This document shows, piece by piece, positions 19,099 to 28,200 of a stretch of 64,000 nucleotides of DNA. The notes beneath the pieces were generated by a model. That model had not been told where the DNA came from and did not search any database. It saw nothing but the letters and a program-made list of their open reading frames with translations. The position numbers were made by a program, and so were the translations under genes. Every line of letters starts with the position of its first letter. The stretch's first letter is position 1. This DNA is from Aureispira anguillae (lineage in GTDB: Bacteria; Bacteroidota; Bacteroidia; Chitinophagales; Saprospiraceae): positions 4,583,716 to 4,647,715 of the forward strand of contig NZ_AP026867.1 in NCBI RefSeq assembly GCF_026000115.1, given 5' to 3'.

Positions 19099-20493
19099 TT
19101 ATGCTAAACCACCAATCATATCTTCAGGGCGTACCCACTCATCAAATTCTTCTTCTGTCAGATACCCCAATTTCAAACCAGCAGCTTTGAGTGTTGTTCC
19201 TTCTTTGTATGCTTTTTTGGCAATTTCAGAGGCTTTATCATATCCAATTTTGGTATTTAAAGCCGTAACTAGCATTAAAGAATTGTTCAAATTTTCCTTA
19301 ATAGCCTCATGATTCGGTGCTAGTCCTTTGGCACAATTCTCATTAAAACTATCGCAAGCATCTCCAATTAATTGCGCAGACATCAAAAAATTGTAAATCA
19401 TCATAGGCTTAAATACATTTAACTGAAATTGCCCAGTCATGCCTCCTATGTTAATTGCAACATCATTTCCTGCAACCTGAGCCATTGCCATTGTCATTGC
19501 TTCTGCCTGTGTTGGATTCACCTTACCTGGCATAATAGAAGATCCTGGTTCATTAGCAGGGATGATATACTCGCCAATGCCACAACGTGGTCCAGAGGCC
19601 AACATACGAATATCATTGGCAATTTTCATCAAAGAAACCGCTGCGGTTTTTAAGGCTCCATGTGCTTCAACAATGGCATCATGAGCGGCCAATGCTTCAA
19701 ATTTGTTCTCAGCGGTAACAAAAGGCAAGTTAGACAAGGTTGCAATTTTTTCAGCAACCAATACAGCATACCCTTTTGGGGTATTCAAACCTGTTCCAAC
19801 AGCCGTTCCACCCAAAGCAAGTTCTGCTAAATGATCCAATGTATTTTTGATGGCTTTAATTCCATGATTCAACTGAGAAACAAATCCAGACAATTCTTGA
19901 CCTACAGTAACAGGAGTGGCATCCATAAAATGAGTACGTCCTATTTTTACAACATCTTTGTACTGTTCTGATTTTTCGGCTAGCGTATCACGCAAAGCTT
20001 CCATCCCAGGTAAGGTAACTTCTACTACCTTTTTGTAAGCAGCAATGTGCATAGCCGTAGGAAAGGTATCGTTAGAAGATTGAGACTTGTTGACATCATC
20101 ATTGGGATGTACTGTTTTTTTCTCATCTAGGAGGTTTCCTCCATTCAATACATGAGCTCTATTGGCCACCACTTCATTCACATTCATATTAGACTGTGTA
20201 CCCGATCCCGTTTGCCATACGACTAAAGGAAATTGGTCGTCCAATTTTCCCTCCAAAATTTCTTCACAAACCGCCCCAATCAAAGTTGCCTTATCGCTGT
20301 CCAATACCCCCAATTCAGCATTCGTTTGAGCCGCTGCTTTTTTCAAAATAGCAAATGCTTGAATGACCTCCTTAGGCATCGTGTGACCACCAATCTTAAA
20401 ATTTTGCAAGGAACGTTGTGTTTGAGCTGCCCAATATTTATCGGCTGGCACATCAATATATCCAATAGAGTCTTTTTCTTTACGAAACCCCAT
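19099..20493 (-). CDS. fumC: Class II fumarate hydratase
   Basis: A 464-residue protein, the standard class II fumarase length. It interconverts fumarate and (S)-malate in the TCA cycle without an iron-sulfur cluster, as a cytoplasmic tetramer. Visible motifs: the substrate-binding [14 protein letters not shown] (about residue 95-108), [14 protein letters not shown] (about 128-141), [16 protein letters not shown] (about 185-200) with the catalytic His, and the superfamily signature [11 protein letters not shown] (about 317-327) containing the catalytic Ser loop. The start [28 protein letters not shown] is the family's usual N-terminus. Monocistronic, with a strong terminator. Confidence 0.98.
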   Translation of the reverse strand: MGFRKEKDSIGYIDVPADKYWAAQTQRSLQNFKIGGHTMPKEVIQAFAILKKAAAQTNAELGVLDSDKATLIGAVCEEILEGKLDDQFPLVVWQTGSGTQSNMNVNEVVANRAHVLNGGNLLDEKKTVHPNDDVNKSQSSNDTFPTAMHIAAYKKVVEVTLPGMEALRDTLAEKSEQYKDVVKIGRTHFMDATPVTVGQELSGFVSQLNHGIKAIKNTLDHLAELALGGTAVGTGLNTPKGYAVLVAEKIATLSNLPFVTAENKFEALAAHDAIVEAHGALKTAAVSLMKIANDIRMLASGPRCGIGEYIIPANEPGSSIMPGKVNPTQAEAMTMAMAQVAGNDVAINIGGMTGQFQLNVFKPMMIYNFLMSAQLIGDACDSFNENCAKGLAPNHEAIKENLNNSLMLVTALNTKIGYDKASEIAKKAYKEGTTLKAAGLKLGYLTEEEFDEWVRPEDMIGGLA

Positions 20494-20618
20494 AATTGTT
20501 TTAGTTTTTTATTAAAAAATATAATCTTCTACTCCTAGTTATAATCTAGAAGTATGTGAAAGTAAATGTCGCAAAAATCTTAACTTTATACAAGCATTAG
20601 TTCATCGAAATTAATATC

Positions 20619-20900
20619 ATGGAACAAATCAAAAAAATAATTGGTCTAAACCTAGTTATCTTAGTCGCCTATACTGTATTAATACAGCTAATTGCTCAAG
20701 ATGGTTTAAAAATTCTTGTGGTAACATTTTATACGGTAATGGCACACACACTTATTAATGGTATCTTAACTACCTTTTTTTTATTTAAAGATCAAGACAG
20801 CCCCCTTTCAAAAGCGTTTTTCTTGAGTGCAGTACTCATTATGCTCATTGGTTTTTCTTCTTGCTGGGGAAATGTATTCATAAGTGATCTGATTCGTTGA
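20619..20900 (+). CDS. Small integral membrane protein of unknown function
   Basis: A 93-residue protein with three probable membrane helices (about residues 8-27, 31-55 and 65-85), joined by short polar loops such as KDQDSPLSK. No recognised family. It is divergent from fumC (125 nt apart) and 200 nt ahead of the DUF1573 gene in the same direction, so it might be cotranscribed with it, although a -7-like box between them argues for a separate promoter. Composition and the clear helix pattern make it a likely real gene. Confidence 0.65.
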   Translation: MEQIKKIIGLNLVILVAYTVLIQLIAQDGLKILVVTFYTVMAHTLINGILTTFFLFKDQDSPLSKAFFLSAVLIMLIGFSSCWGNVFISDLIR

Positions 20901-21041
20901 TTGTCAAATTAGATAGGTTATTAATTTTCCATGCCGTTGCTTTTTATCTTTTCTTAAATAATATTTAAATCTCTCCTCTATAAACACGTTAAAAAGCGTT
21001 AAGATTCGCTTGAACTATTTTTATAGTTAAGAAAAATAGCC

Positions 21042-21049
21042 TATTTTTG
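21042..21049 (+). promoter_or_regulatory. Putative -7 box upstream of the DUF1573 gene
   Basis: TATTTTTG matches TAnnTTTG and ends 50 nt before the ATG at 21100. No TTTG at the usual spacing upstream. Confidence 0.3.
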
Positions 21050-21099
21050 TAAGGAATTTTTTAAGAATAATTATTTTAGTTAAAATCTATTTAGACAAC

Positions 21100-21678
21100 A
21101 TGGAAAACAAGGAAAACTTAATATTAGGTGGTATGGTAGTCATGGCACTTTGGCTTTCAGTTTTAACGTATAAAGTATATTCAGGCGGTGCTAGTGCGAG
21201 TACACTTGCAGCAACTAGAGCGCTCAACACAACGGCAAGTATCCCTGCAACTCCTCCTAATGGACAACCTGCGATAAAGCCTACTAACACCAGTACACAA
21301 CCTCAACAACCTGAAGTAGATCCTGCTACAGCAGCAAACATCACCTTTGAAGAGAACAACTTTGATTTTGGTACCTTAGAAGAAGGCGAAAAAGTAGAAC
21401 ATATCTTTAAATTCGAAAATACTAGTAATAACCCCTTAACTATTTCTAACGCTAGAGGTAGCTGTGGATGTACCGTTCCAGAATGGCCAAGAGAGCCTAT
21501 TGCTCCTGGAGAAAGTGGTGAAATCAAAGTAAAATTTGATTCTAAAGGCAAAAAGGGTAAGCAAAGTAAAACCGTTACGATTACAGCCAATACCATTCCT
21601 AGCAATACCATCCTAACCATTAACTCTGATGTAATCAAATTGGATGGAGAAGATGAAAATACAGAAACTGTAAAATAA
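21100..21678 (+). CDS. DUF1573 domain protein, membrane-anchored
   Basis: A 192-residue protein. One hydrophobic segment (about residues 8-25) serves as N-terminal anchor, then a Pro/Thr/Gln-rich linker (about 30-78) with low-complexity character. The DUF1573 domain occupies about residues 82-185: FEENNFDFGTLEEGE, the strand HIFKFENTSNNPLTI, SCGC (121-124), PIAPGESGEIKVKFD, and a closing KTVTITANTIP. This is an Ig-like (ASH/MSP-type) fold very common in Bacteroidota, often exported; its function is unknown. The two close Cys residues could bind metal or form a disulfide. It is followed by a good terminator. Confidence 0.88.
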   Translation: MENKENLILGGMVVMALWLSVLTYKVYSGGASASTLAATRALNTTASIPATPPNGQPAIKPTNTSTQPQQPEVDPATAANITFEENNFDFGTLEEGEKVEHIFKFENTSNNPLTISNARGSCGCTVPEWPREPIAPGESGEIKVKFDSKGKKGKQSKTVTITANTIPSNTILTINSDVIKLDGEDENTETVK

Positions 21679-21725
21679 ACAACTTAAGAAGTTAGCATCT
21701 GCTTTACTTGAAGTTGAAATCAACT

Positions 21726-21765
21726 AAAAACTCTACTCAGAATTTATTTTGTGTAGAGTTTTTTT
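21726..21765 (+). terminator. Terminator of the DUF1573 gene
   Basis: An 11-bp stem (21726-21736 with 21753-21763), 16-nt loop, ending in a run of seven T. It starts 48 nt after the stop codon. Confidence 0.88.
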
Positions 21766-22071
21766 GTATCATTGTAATAACTTTTAGAAATTATTGAAAG
21801 TTCTGAATCATTCAAAATAATAGCTAATTTAACTGCTCTTTTAAAGCATTCACTTTAACCAACTTACAAGCCTATTAGTTATAAAATACTACTGATTCTA
21901 ACATTCATAGTTTCATTCCAATAAGTATACATACAAAAGGGGGCTAATTTCCTCTTATTAAGATGAATTATAATCTTTTTTTTCAGCTATACCCCCAACC
22001 CATAACAACTCAAATAGCTACATCTACAAACCATTCGTCAAAGAATATTAATAAAAGCATTGCTTTGGACT
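21766..22071. other. Intergenic, AT-rich, nothing seen
   Basis: A 300-nt spacer before the UbiA-type gene. No ORF, RNA gene or clear promoter pair seen. Confidence 0.4.
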
Positions 22072-22935
22072 ATGAAAAATTATCTATCGCTTATTAAATT
22101 TAGCCACACTATTTTTGCAATGCCATTTGCCTGCATTGGTTTCTTTCTGGCCACCACAACCACTTCCGCTTCGACCAATATCAATTGGTGGCTATTCCTA
22201 AAGGTTGTACTATGTATGGTCTTTGCAAGAAGCGCAGCGATGGCATTTAACCGATATGCAGATAGAGACATTGACGAAAAAAACCCAAGAACAGCATTAA
22301 GAGAAATACCTGCTGGTGTTATCTCTCCAGACAATGCCCTTTATTTTGTAATTGTTAATGGTTTGCTATTTACACTAACTACCTACTTTATTAATCCTCT
22401 CTGCTTTTATTTATCCCCTATTGCACTAGCTGTGGTTTTAGGTTATTCTTACACCAAGAGGTTTACAGCACTTTGCCATTTTGTACTAGGAATTGGTCTA
22501 GCCTTAGCTCCTGTTGGCGCTTATATAGCAGTTACAGGTATTTTTGATACCAATAGTATCATTGCTATATTATATTCTTTTGTCGTTTTGTTTTGGGTTT
22601 CTGGGTTTGACATTATTTATGCCTTGCAAGATGAAGATTTTGACAAATCTCTTGGGCTCAACTCCATTCCTGCCGCATTAGGGAAAAGCCGTGCGTTGAT
22701 GCTTTCTAATTTTCTTCACCTAGTCTCAGCTAGTCTTGTTATTGTAGCAGGTTTGCAATCTAATGGGGGCATATATCACTGGATTGGGACATTTATTTTT
22801 ATTGGCTTACTGATTTATCAACATTTTTTGGTAAAGCCAAACGACTTAAGCAAAGTAAACCTTGCCTTTTTTACAACCAATGGGATCGCCAGCGCTATTT
22901 TTGGTAGTTTAGTAATCCTTGATTTATTGCTCTAA
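22072..22935 (+). CDS. UbiA-family prenyltransferase (4-hydroxybenzoate polyprenyltransferase-like)
   Basis: A 287-residue integral membrane protein from the ATG at 22072; a TTG at 22060 would add four residues without benefit. Eight to nine membrane helices. The first prenyl-diphosphate/Mg site is NRYADRDIDEKNPRT (from residue 60) and the second is YALQDEDFDKSLGLNSIP (about residues 184-201), the two Asp-rich motifs of the UbiA superfamily. It should attach a polyprenyl chain to an aromatic quinone precursor. In Bacteroidota, sequences of this form (NPRT-A-REIPAG, GLNSIP) are the 'ubiA-other' type seen with the futalosine menaquinone route (MqnP), so a menaquinone role is the likely one; no other mqn gene is in the window to confirm it. 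Confidence 0.85.
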   Translation: MKNYLSLIKFSHTIFAMPFACIGFFLATTTTSASTNINWWLFLKVVLCMVFARSAAMAFNRYADRDIDEKNPRTALREIPAGVISPDNALYFVIVNGLLFTLTTYFINPLCFYLSPIALAVVLGYSYTKRFTALCHFVLGIGLALAPVGAYIAVTGIFDTNSIIAILYSFVVLFWVSGFDIIYALQDEDFDKSLGLNSIPAALGKSRALMLSNFLHLVSASLVIVAGLQSNGGIYHWIGTFIFIGLLIYQHFLVKPNDLSKVNLAFFTTNGIASAIFGSLVILDLLL

Positions 22936-23050
22936 TCTAACGCCTAGCTGTTGATTTTAGATTGCACGCTACCTTACTAAGTATTTCTTAATGTTTTTTG
23001 CGTTAACAGCTTAAATGAGAATCTTGTTAAGCCCTCTATTTTTTTAGAAT

Positions 23051-23096
23051 ACGCTAAGACTAATCCCCTATCAAAATTATGGATTAGTCTTAGCGT
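23051..23096 (-). terminator. 16-bp hairpin containing the stop codon of the GreA/B-like gene
   Basis: A perfect 16-bp inverted repeat (23051-23066 with 23081-23096), 14-nt loop. The stop codon of the minus-strand gene (23092-23090) lies inside the stem. The minus-strand RNA continues into A rather than T, so it is not a textbook terminator; it may protect the 3' end or terminate convergent read-through. Confidence 0.55.
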
Positions 23097-23548
23097 ACCT
23101 CTTCAATTTGATAATCTCTTCCTCTAAAAGAAAATTGATCTCCCACCTTTTTTTGAAACAATAACTTTCCTATTGGAGAAGCTAAGGTTATGGCAAAAAA
23201 GACCTGCTGATCAATTGTTAATTTCCCAGCGCTAATTGCAATATAAAATAGCCCATGATTCGTTTTAACTAATGCTCCTTGCTCTATTACAAAAAACTGA
23301 GCATTGGGCTCTATAGCATGTAATTGTTGCTTATAACTCAACAAAACTGCCAACTGTTGCATTTGTTTGTCTTTTTCCAAATGTAGCATTGCTCTTCCTG
23401 TTTCATACTTATCCCCAACACTACTTTTGGTTTCTGCTTCTAAAGAATCGTTCAATTCATTCAATCGATGTTCAATAACAGCTAAACGGTCTTTTAGATA
23501 GGACTCACATGCCTCATACAATCTTAACTTAATATCTTGTTTTAACAT
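23090..23548 (-). CDS. GreA/GreB-like transcription elongation factor family protein
   Basis: A 152-residue protein. Residues about 1-80 form a helical hairpin with the conserved segment KSSVGDKYETGRAMLHLEKDK (shown here only in part: SSVGDKYETGRAM, residues about 42-54); residues about 85-152 are beta-rich and end FRGRDYQIEEVR like the GreA/B C-terminal domain (FKBP-like). This short family is widespread in Bacteroidota, where it has often been mislabelled '3-oxoacyl-ACP synthase'. Gre factors rescue backtracked RNA polymerase; whether this paralogue does so is inference. It lies downstream of tRNA-Met but behind a terminator, so it is probably transcribed separately. Confidence 0.8.
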   Translation of the reverse strand: MLKQDIKLRLYEACESYLKDRLAVIEHRLNELNDSLEAETKSSVGDKYETGRAMLHLEKDKQMQQLAVLLSYKQQLHAIEPNAQFFVIEQGALVKTNHGLFYIAISAGKLTIDQQVFFAITLASPIGKLLFQKKVGDQFSFRGRDYQIEEVR

Positions 23549-23573
23549 TTAGTGGATTTTTTTGCAAAGACAT

Positions 23574-23613
23574 AAAAAAAGCACAAACAGTTGTCTTACA
23601 ACCATTTGTGCTT
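23574..23613 (-). terminator. Terminator downstream of tRNA-Met
   Basis: A 9-bp stem AAGCACAAA with TTTGTGCTT (23579-23587 and 23605-23613), plus an inner GTTGT/ACAAC helix, followed on the minus strand by seven T. It begins 8 nt past the tRNA 3' end. Confidence 0.85.
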
Positions 23614-23620
23614 CACTTAG

Positions 23621-23694
<74 letters not shown>

Positions 23695-23817
23695 GTTTCT
23701 CTTAAGTGCGGAGCAAAGATACACCCTTTTATCGTCAATCCAAATTTTCTGTATAAAAAAATGCTTTTTTTCTAAAAAAAATTAACTCCCACAAACAACT
23801 AAAACAATAACACAAAG

Positions 23818-23858
23818 AAACCCAGCACCTTAAGCAAACAACTTAAAATACTGGGTTT
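23818..23858. terminator. Terminator at the end of the PorP/SprF gene
   Basis: Stem AAACCCAG with CTGGGTTT (23818-23825 and 23851-23858) and inner TTAAG/CTTAA. The T-run is better on the plus strand (TTTTATTTTTT) but GGGTTTCTTTG follows on the minus strand too. It is 26 nt past the stop of the minus-strand gene. Confidence 0.65.
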
Positions 23859-23883
23859 TATTTTTTAGATAAATTTCTTTTTT

Positions 23884-24996
23884 CTAATTAAATGAAGGAC
23901 AGCCTTGCCCTCTTGCATGTCTACCATCATGCGTATAAATTACAGAGAACTCTAAAGATCCCTGACCGTTTGACACATTAGATAGTGTTGATGTATTAAT
24001 ATCATAACTCACTGCAAATTGGAACGTCTGATAATCGATTCCCAAAACGATCATTAATGCATCTGCATCAATCTCTGTATCCAAACGATTCGCCAAACGA
24101 GTCCAAACAGAAAGTTTCAACGCAAAATCATCATATCTTGGTGCTTGATACTTTATCCCTAAGCCCATATTAAGTTCCATTGAAGGACCTTGAAACATTC
24201 CAACAAATCCTGGTAATAAACTAATAGAAGAACTACGCCCTCCTACCAAAAATTCACCTCCAGCATGTGCCGTTACTCTCATATACAAACGCTCTACATC
24301 AGAACTAGTGTTTGAGCGATTAAATAGTGATATTTCTGGACGATTAAGATGGTATAATCCCAAGCCAGCATAAACACTCTTACGCTCCCCCATAACACCA
24401 TACCATAACAAACCAGCGCTCAAATCAGGATAAATCTTAGTCATTCTCATTGCTCCTGAATTCTCCCCACTTGTAATATTAGGATCATAGGTATTATTAC
24501 GAACAACATATTGTGTGCTATAAGTCAAATTTAACCATTTAACACTTCTTTGTCCAATTCCTATTTGTGCTCCTGCTACTAAATAAGAAGTCAAACTCGC
24601 TCGATAAGAACGTCTTCCTCCTGTCAATTTTTTCATATAAGAAACGCCCAAATTAATATCTGTAACATTATATTTACCACCTCCAGCAACATCTGTTAAA
24701 GCAGAAAAACTCACTCCAACATAATCCGATTTAAATACAGGTGTTTTAAGCTCTGCTCCTAATGCATAAGTATAATATGCATTTGGTCCTCCCATAACAG
24801 ATCCCCATTGTGTTCTAAAATTTGCACCAACACGCCACATCCCTTCAAAAACACCAGCCATTGCAGGGTTCAAACGAAGAGGTGCTTGATAATACTGTGT
24901 ATACCTTGAGTCTTGTGCTTGCAGCTCTTGGCTCGGCAATAAAGAAACACCATTAAATATAATAGCAATAAGAGAGAGTCTAAAAAATAATTTCAT
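23884..24996 (-). CDS. PorP/SprF family T9SS-associated outer-membrane protein
   Basis: A 370-residue protein starting at ATG 24996 (a TTG two codons earlier is possible). Signal peptide to about residue 28 (ending LQAQ). The mature N-terminus DSRYTQYYQAPLRLNPAMAG is the hallmark of the family, followed by a predicted outer-membrane beta-barrel with repeated Gly/aromatic strands and the C-terminal GSLEFSVIY strand. SprF is needed to bring the gliding adhesin SprB to the surface of Flavobacterium, and related proteins act as partners of T9SS type B substrates. Here it lies directly downstream of, and in the same direction as, the giant SprB-repeat protein with a type B tail, the typical sprB-sprF arrangement. 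A hairpin lies between the two, so expression may be uncoupled or attenuated. Confidence 0.92.
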   Translation of the reverse strand: MKLFFRLSLIAIIFNGVSLLPSQELQAQDSRYTQYYQAPLRLNPAMAGVFEGMWRVGANFRTQWGSVMGGPNAYYTYALGAELKTPVFKSDYVGVSFSALTDVAGGGKYNVTDINLGVSYMKKLTGGRRSYRASLTSYLVAGAQIGIGQRSVKWLNLTYSTQYVVRNNTYDPNITSGENSGAMRMTKIYPDLSAGLLWYGVMGERKSVYAGLGLYHLNRPEISLFNRSNTSSDVERLYMRVTAHAGGEFLVGGRSSSISLLPGFVGMFQGPSMELNMGLGIKYQAPRYDDFALKLSVWTRLANRLDTEIDADALMIVLGIDYQTFQFAVSYDINTSTLSNVSNGQGSLEFSVIYTHDGRHARGQGCPSFN

Positions 24997-25171
24997 AATC
25001 AATGGATTAACAATATTCTAACTAATAGTTTCTTCTTTTCTTAGGCTAAGACGAACAGCTTAACCTCAATAGACTTAGCGTATAACACGTTCAATCTAAG
25101 TTGGATTTTATTGTAAGTATAACGAAAAAAATGGTAGGAATCTTACAATAAGTATAATATTTCTTTTAAAT

Positions 25172-25208
25172 AAATTGCAGAGGCTTCAAAATAAAGCCTC
25201 TGCAATTT
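25172..25208 (-). terminator. Hairpin terminator after the giant adhesin gene
   Basis: A perfect 15-bp stem (25172-25186 with 25194-25208), 7-nt loop, 9 nt past the stop codon; on the minus strand AATTTATTTAAAAG follows. It may be a partial terminator between the adhesin and the downstream PorP/SprF gene. Confidence 0.75.
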
Positions 25209-25217
25209 TCATCTATC

Positions 25218-28200
25218 TTATCGAAGTAAATTAACATTTCCTTTAATCTGAGTAGTTTCTCCATCTTTAAACAAGACATCAGCATACCAAGAGTAAATCC
25301 CTGATGTAGCAGGTTGGCCACGGAAAATACCATCCCATCCTTGAGTAGCAATATTAGGATCTAAGCTATTGCCTTCAAAGACCAATTCGCCCCATCTGTC
25401 ATAAACTCTAAAGAGTACTACTTCCTGAATTTTTTCACCCCCTTGGATAAAGAAGTAATCGTTCACCCCATCACCATTAGGCGTAAATCCAGTAGCCGCA
25501 TTGGCTCTTCGTGGTTTTTCAACATCAATAATCACAATACTATCGACCGTACAACCATTCGCATTGGTGGCGGTAAATTCATACTGCACACCTTCAGCAG
25601 GAGCAATATCAAAGCTATAAGAGCTATCGGTTACAACACCCATCACCCCTGTAATTTGTGTCCAACTGTAAAGCACTCCTGTGGTATCGTTTAAGGTCGC
25701 CTGAATAGTCAAACTATCCAAGTATTCAATGGTCGTATTTCCAGTCATGCTGCTAATAAAGAACGGATCTGCATCTTCTACAACCAAAGCTGTATCAACC
25801 ACACAACCATTTTCATCTTTTACCGACAAGGTATAAATTCCAGCACTCAAACCAGAGAAGATGTTTCCATTTTGCCAAGTCGTTCCATCAATGCTGTATT
25901 CCAATAAACCACTCAATACCGTTCCACCTGCACCGATTGCGGTTAAAACTCCCGTTTGATCGCCTGCACAGAAAGTTCCAGCGGTTGTTCCTGTAATCGT
26001 CAAGGCTTCTGGCTCTTCAATAGTAATGCTAGTATCCGCCATACAACCTCTACTATCGGTTATCGTAACGGTATACAAACCAGGCGCTAAATCGGTTACT
26101 CTGCTGCTGCTAGCTCCATGGCTCCAATTTGCAGTGTAAGCAGGTGATCCACCTGTAGGAGTTACCTGAGCCGTTGCATTATCTGCCCCATGACACAAGA
26201 TCGCCGTTGTTTGTTGGATATCTAGGTTGATTGCAGAAGGTTCTGTAATGGTATAGCTAAAGCTTTCCGTACAGAATGTAGCATCGGTTACGGTTAGCTC
26301 ATAAACCCCAGCAGCCAAGCCACTGTTTGGATTGCCAATAAAGCCATTCGACCAATTGTAACCCACCAATACCTTATTCGAAGTAAGAATGTCAATGCTA
26401 CCGTCCGTTAAACCATGACAACTCACAGGACTAACATTTTCCGTTACCGTAATTGGAGTTGCCTCTGTGATGGTAACGGTCGCACTCGCTGTACACATAT
26501 TGGCATCGGTCGCTACTACCGTAACAGGACCTGCACTAAGATTCGTAGCAGTAGTACTGACTTGCCCACTAGGATCGGTCCATACGTAAGAATAAGTAGG
26601 AACACCACCATTCGTAGTCAGTACGGTTGCAATACCATTGTCGCCACCAAAACAAGTGACATCTTGCTGTACGCCAGCCGTCACGACTAATTGACTAGGC
26701 TCTCCAACCGTACCCGTTAAGGTCAAGGTACAACCCAAACTATCGGTTACCGTAACGGTATAATTACCTGCCGCTAAACTATCGGCAACAACGGTATGTT
26801 GACTAGGACTGCTATTCCAAGCAAAGGTATAATTGCTTCCTGTTCCTCCTGTAATAACCGCAGCAATTTCACCACTAGCCGCTCCAAAACAAAGGGCATC
26901 TGTAGTGGTTAAGTAGCCCGTTAATCCAAGAGCAGGCTCTGAAATCGTAAAGGTGTCCACATCAAAACAACCATTGGCATCGGTTGCTGTTACAGTATGT
27001 ATCCCAGCCGATAAACCAGTAGCTGTAATACTATTTTGTCCAGGTGCTCCTGACCATTGGAAGGTATAACCACTGGTTGGCGTTCCTCCTTGAATACTCA
27101 AGGTAGCCGATCCCGTAGCCCCTCCTTTACAAGCAACAGGAGTGGTGAAAATAGCCGTAATATCTACTGCGGTAGGTTCTGTAATTATCGCCGTAGCAAT
27201 CGCCGTACAGCCATTGGCATCCGTAAGAGTAACAGGATGTGAACCACCAACTAAGCCTGTAGCCGTAGCATTGGTTTGTCCATCCGCCCATAGATAAGTA
27301 TAAGTAGGTACTCCTCCTGTTCCAGCAACCGTAGCAGTTCCCGTTCCAACGCCATTACAAGTAGCATTGGTGGTGGCTGTAATGGCAGCCGTCAACAAAG
27401 AAGGTTCACTAATCGTAACCGTTGTGGAGTTGGTACAGTTGTTAGAATCTGTTACCACTACTGTATAGATTCCAGCAGCTAACCCAATTGCCGTTTGGCT
27501 CGTTTGGTTCGCCGCTGCCGCATCCCATTGGTAAGTGTAAGGACTGGTTCCACCAGTGCCTTGTGCAGTAGCTGTTCCAGTAGCACTGCCATGACAAGTG
27601 GCATCGGTTTGAGCACTAATACTAGCCGTTAGAGCAGTAGAAGGCTGAGTAAGGGTAACACACGTCACAAAAGAACAAGCATTCGCATCGGTAATGGTCA
27701 CACAATGCACCCCAGCCGTTAAGCCGATGGTCGTGGCAGAAGTGCTGCCATTGGACCAGTTGTAAACATAAGAAGTTAACGCAATGGGGGTTCCTCCACT
27801 ACCACTTGCCGTAGCAGTAGCCGTTCCTCCAAAGCAAGGAATTGGATTAGCCGTAATGTTTCCAGTCAAGGCAGTTGGTTCTCCAACATTAAAGACTTCT
27901 ACTCGATCACAACCATTGGCATCGGTTACCGTAACGGTATACAAACCTTTGGCTAAGCCCGTAGCAGGGTTGGTTACCTGAGCATCTGACCAACGATAAG
28001 TATAGGTTCCTGTTCCACCACTGGCATGCGCCATTGCTGTTCCATCCGCAGCACCAAAACAAAGGGCATCAGTGATGACCACAGAGTCAATTAAGACGGG
28101 TGCTGGCTCTGCAATGGCAATCGGAAGGCTAATTTCACAGTTGTTTCCATCCCGAACAAAGACCACATACGATCCTGCCGCTAAGTTATTGTAAACATTA

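Noticed and set aside
23090-23548. Annotation as 3-oxoacyl-ACP synthase
   Set aside because: The length and SSVGDKYETGRAM pattern fit the GreA/B-like family; no ketosynthase motif (no Cys-His-Asn active site) is present.
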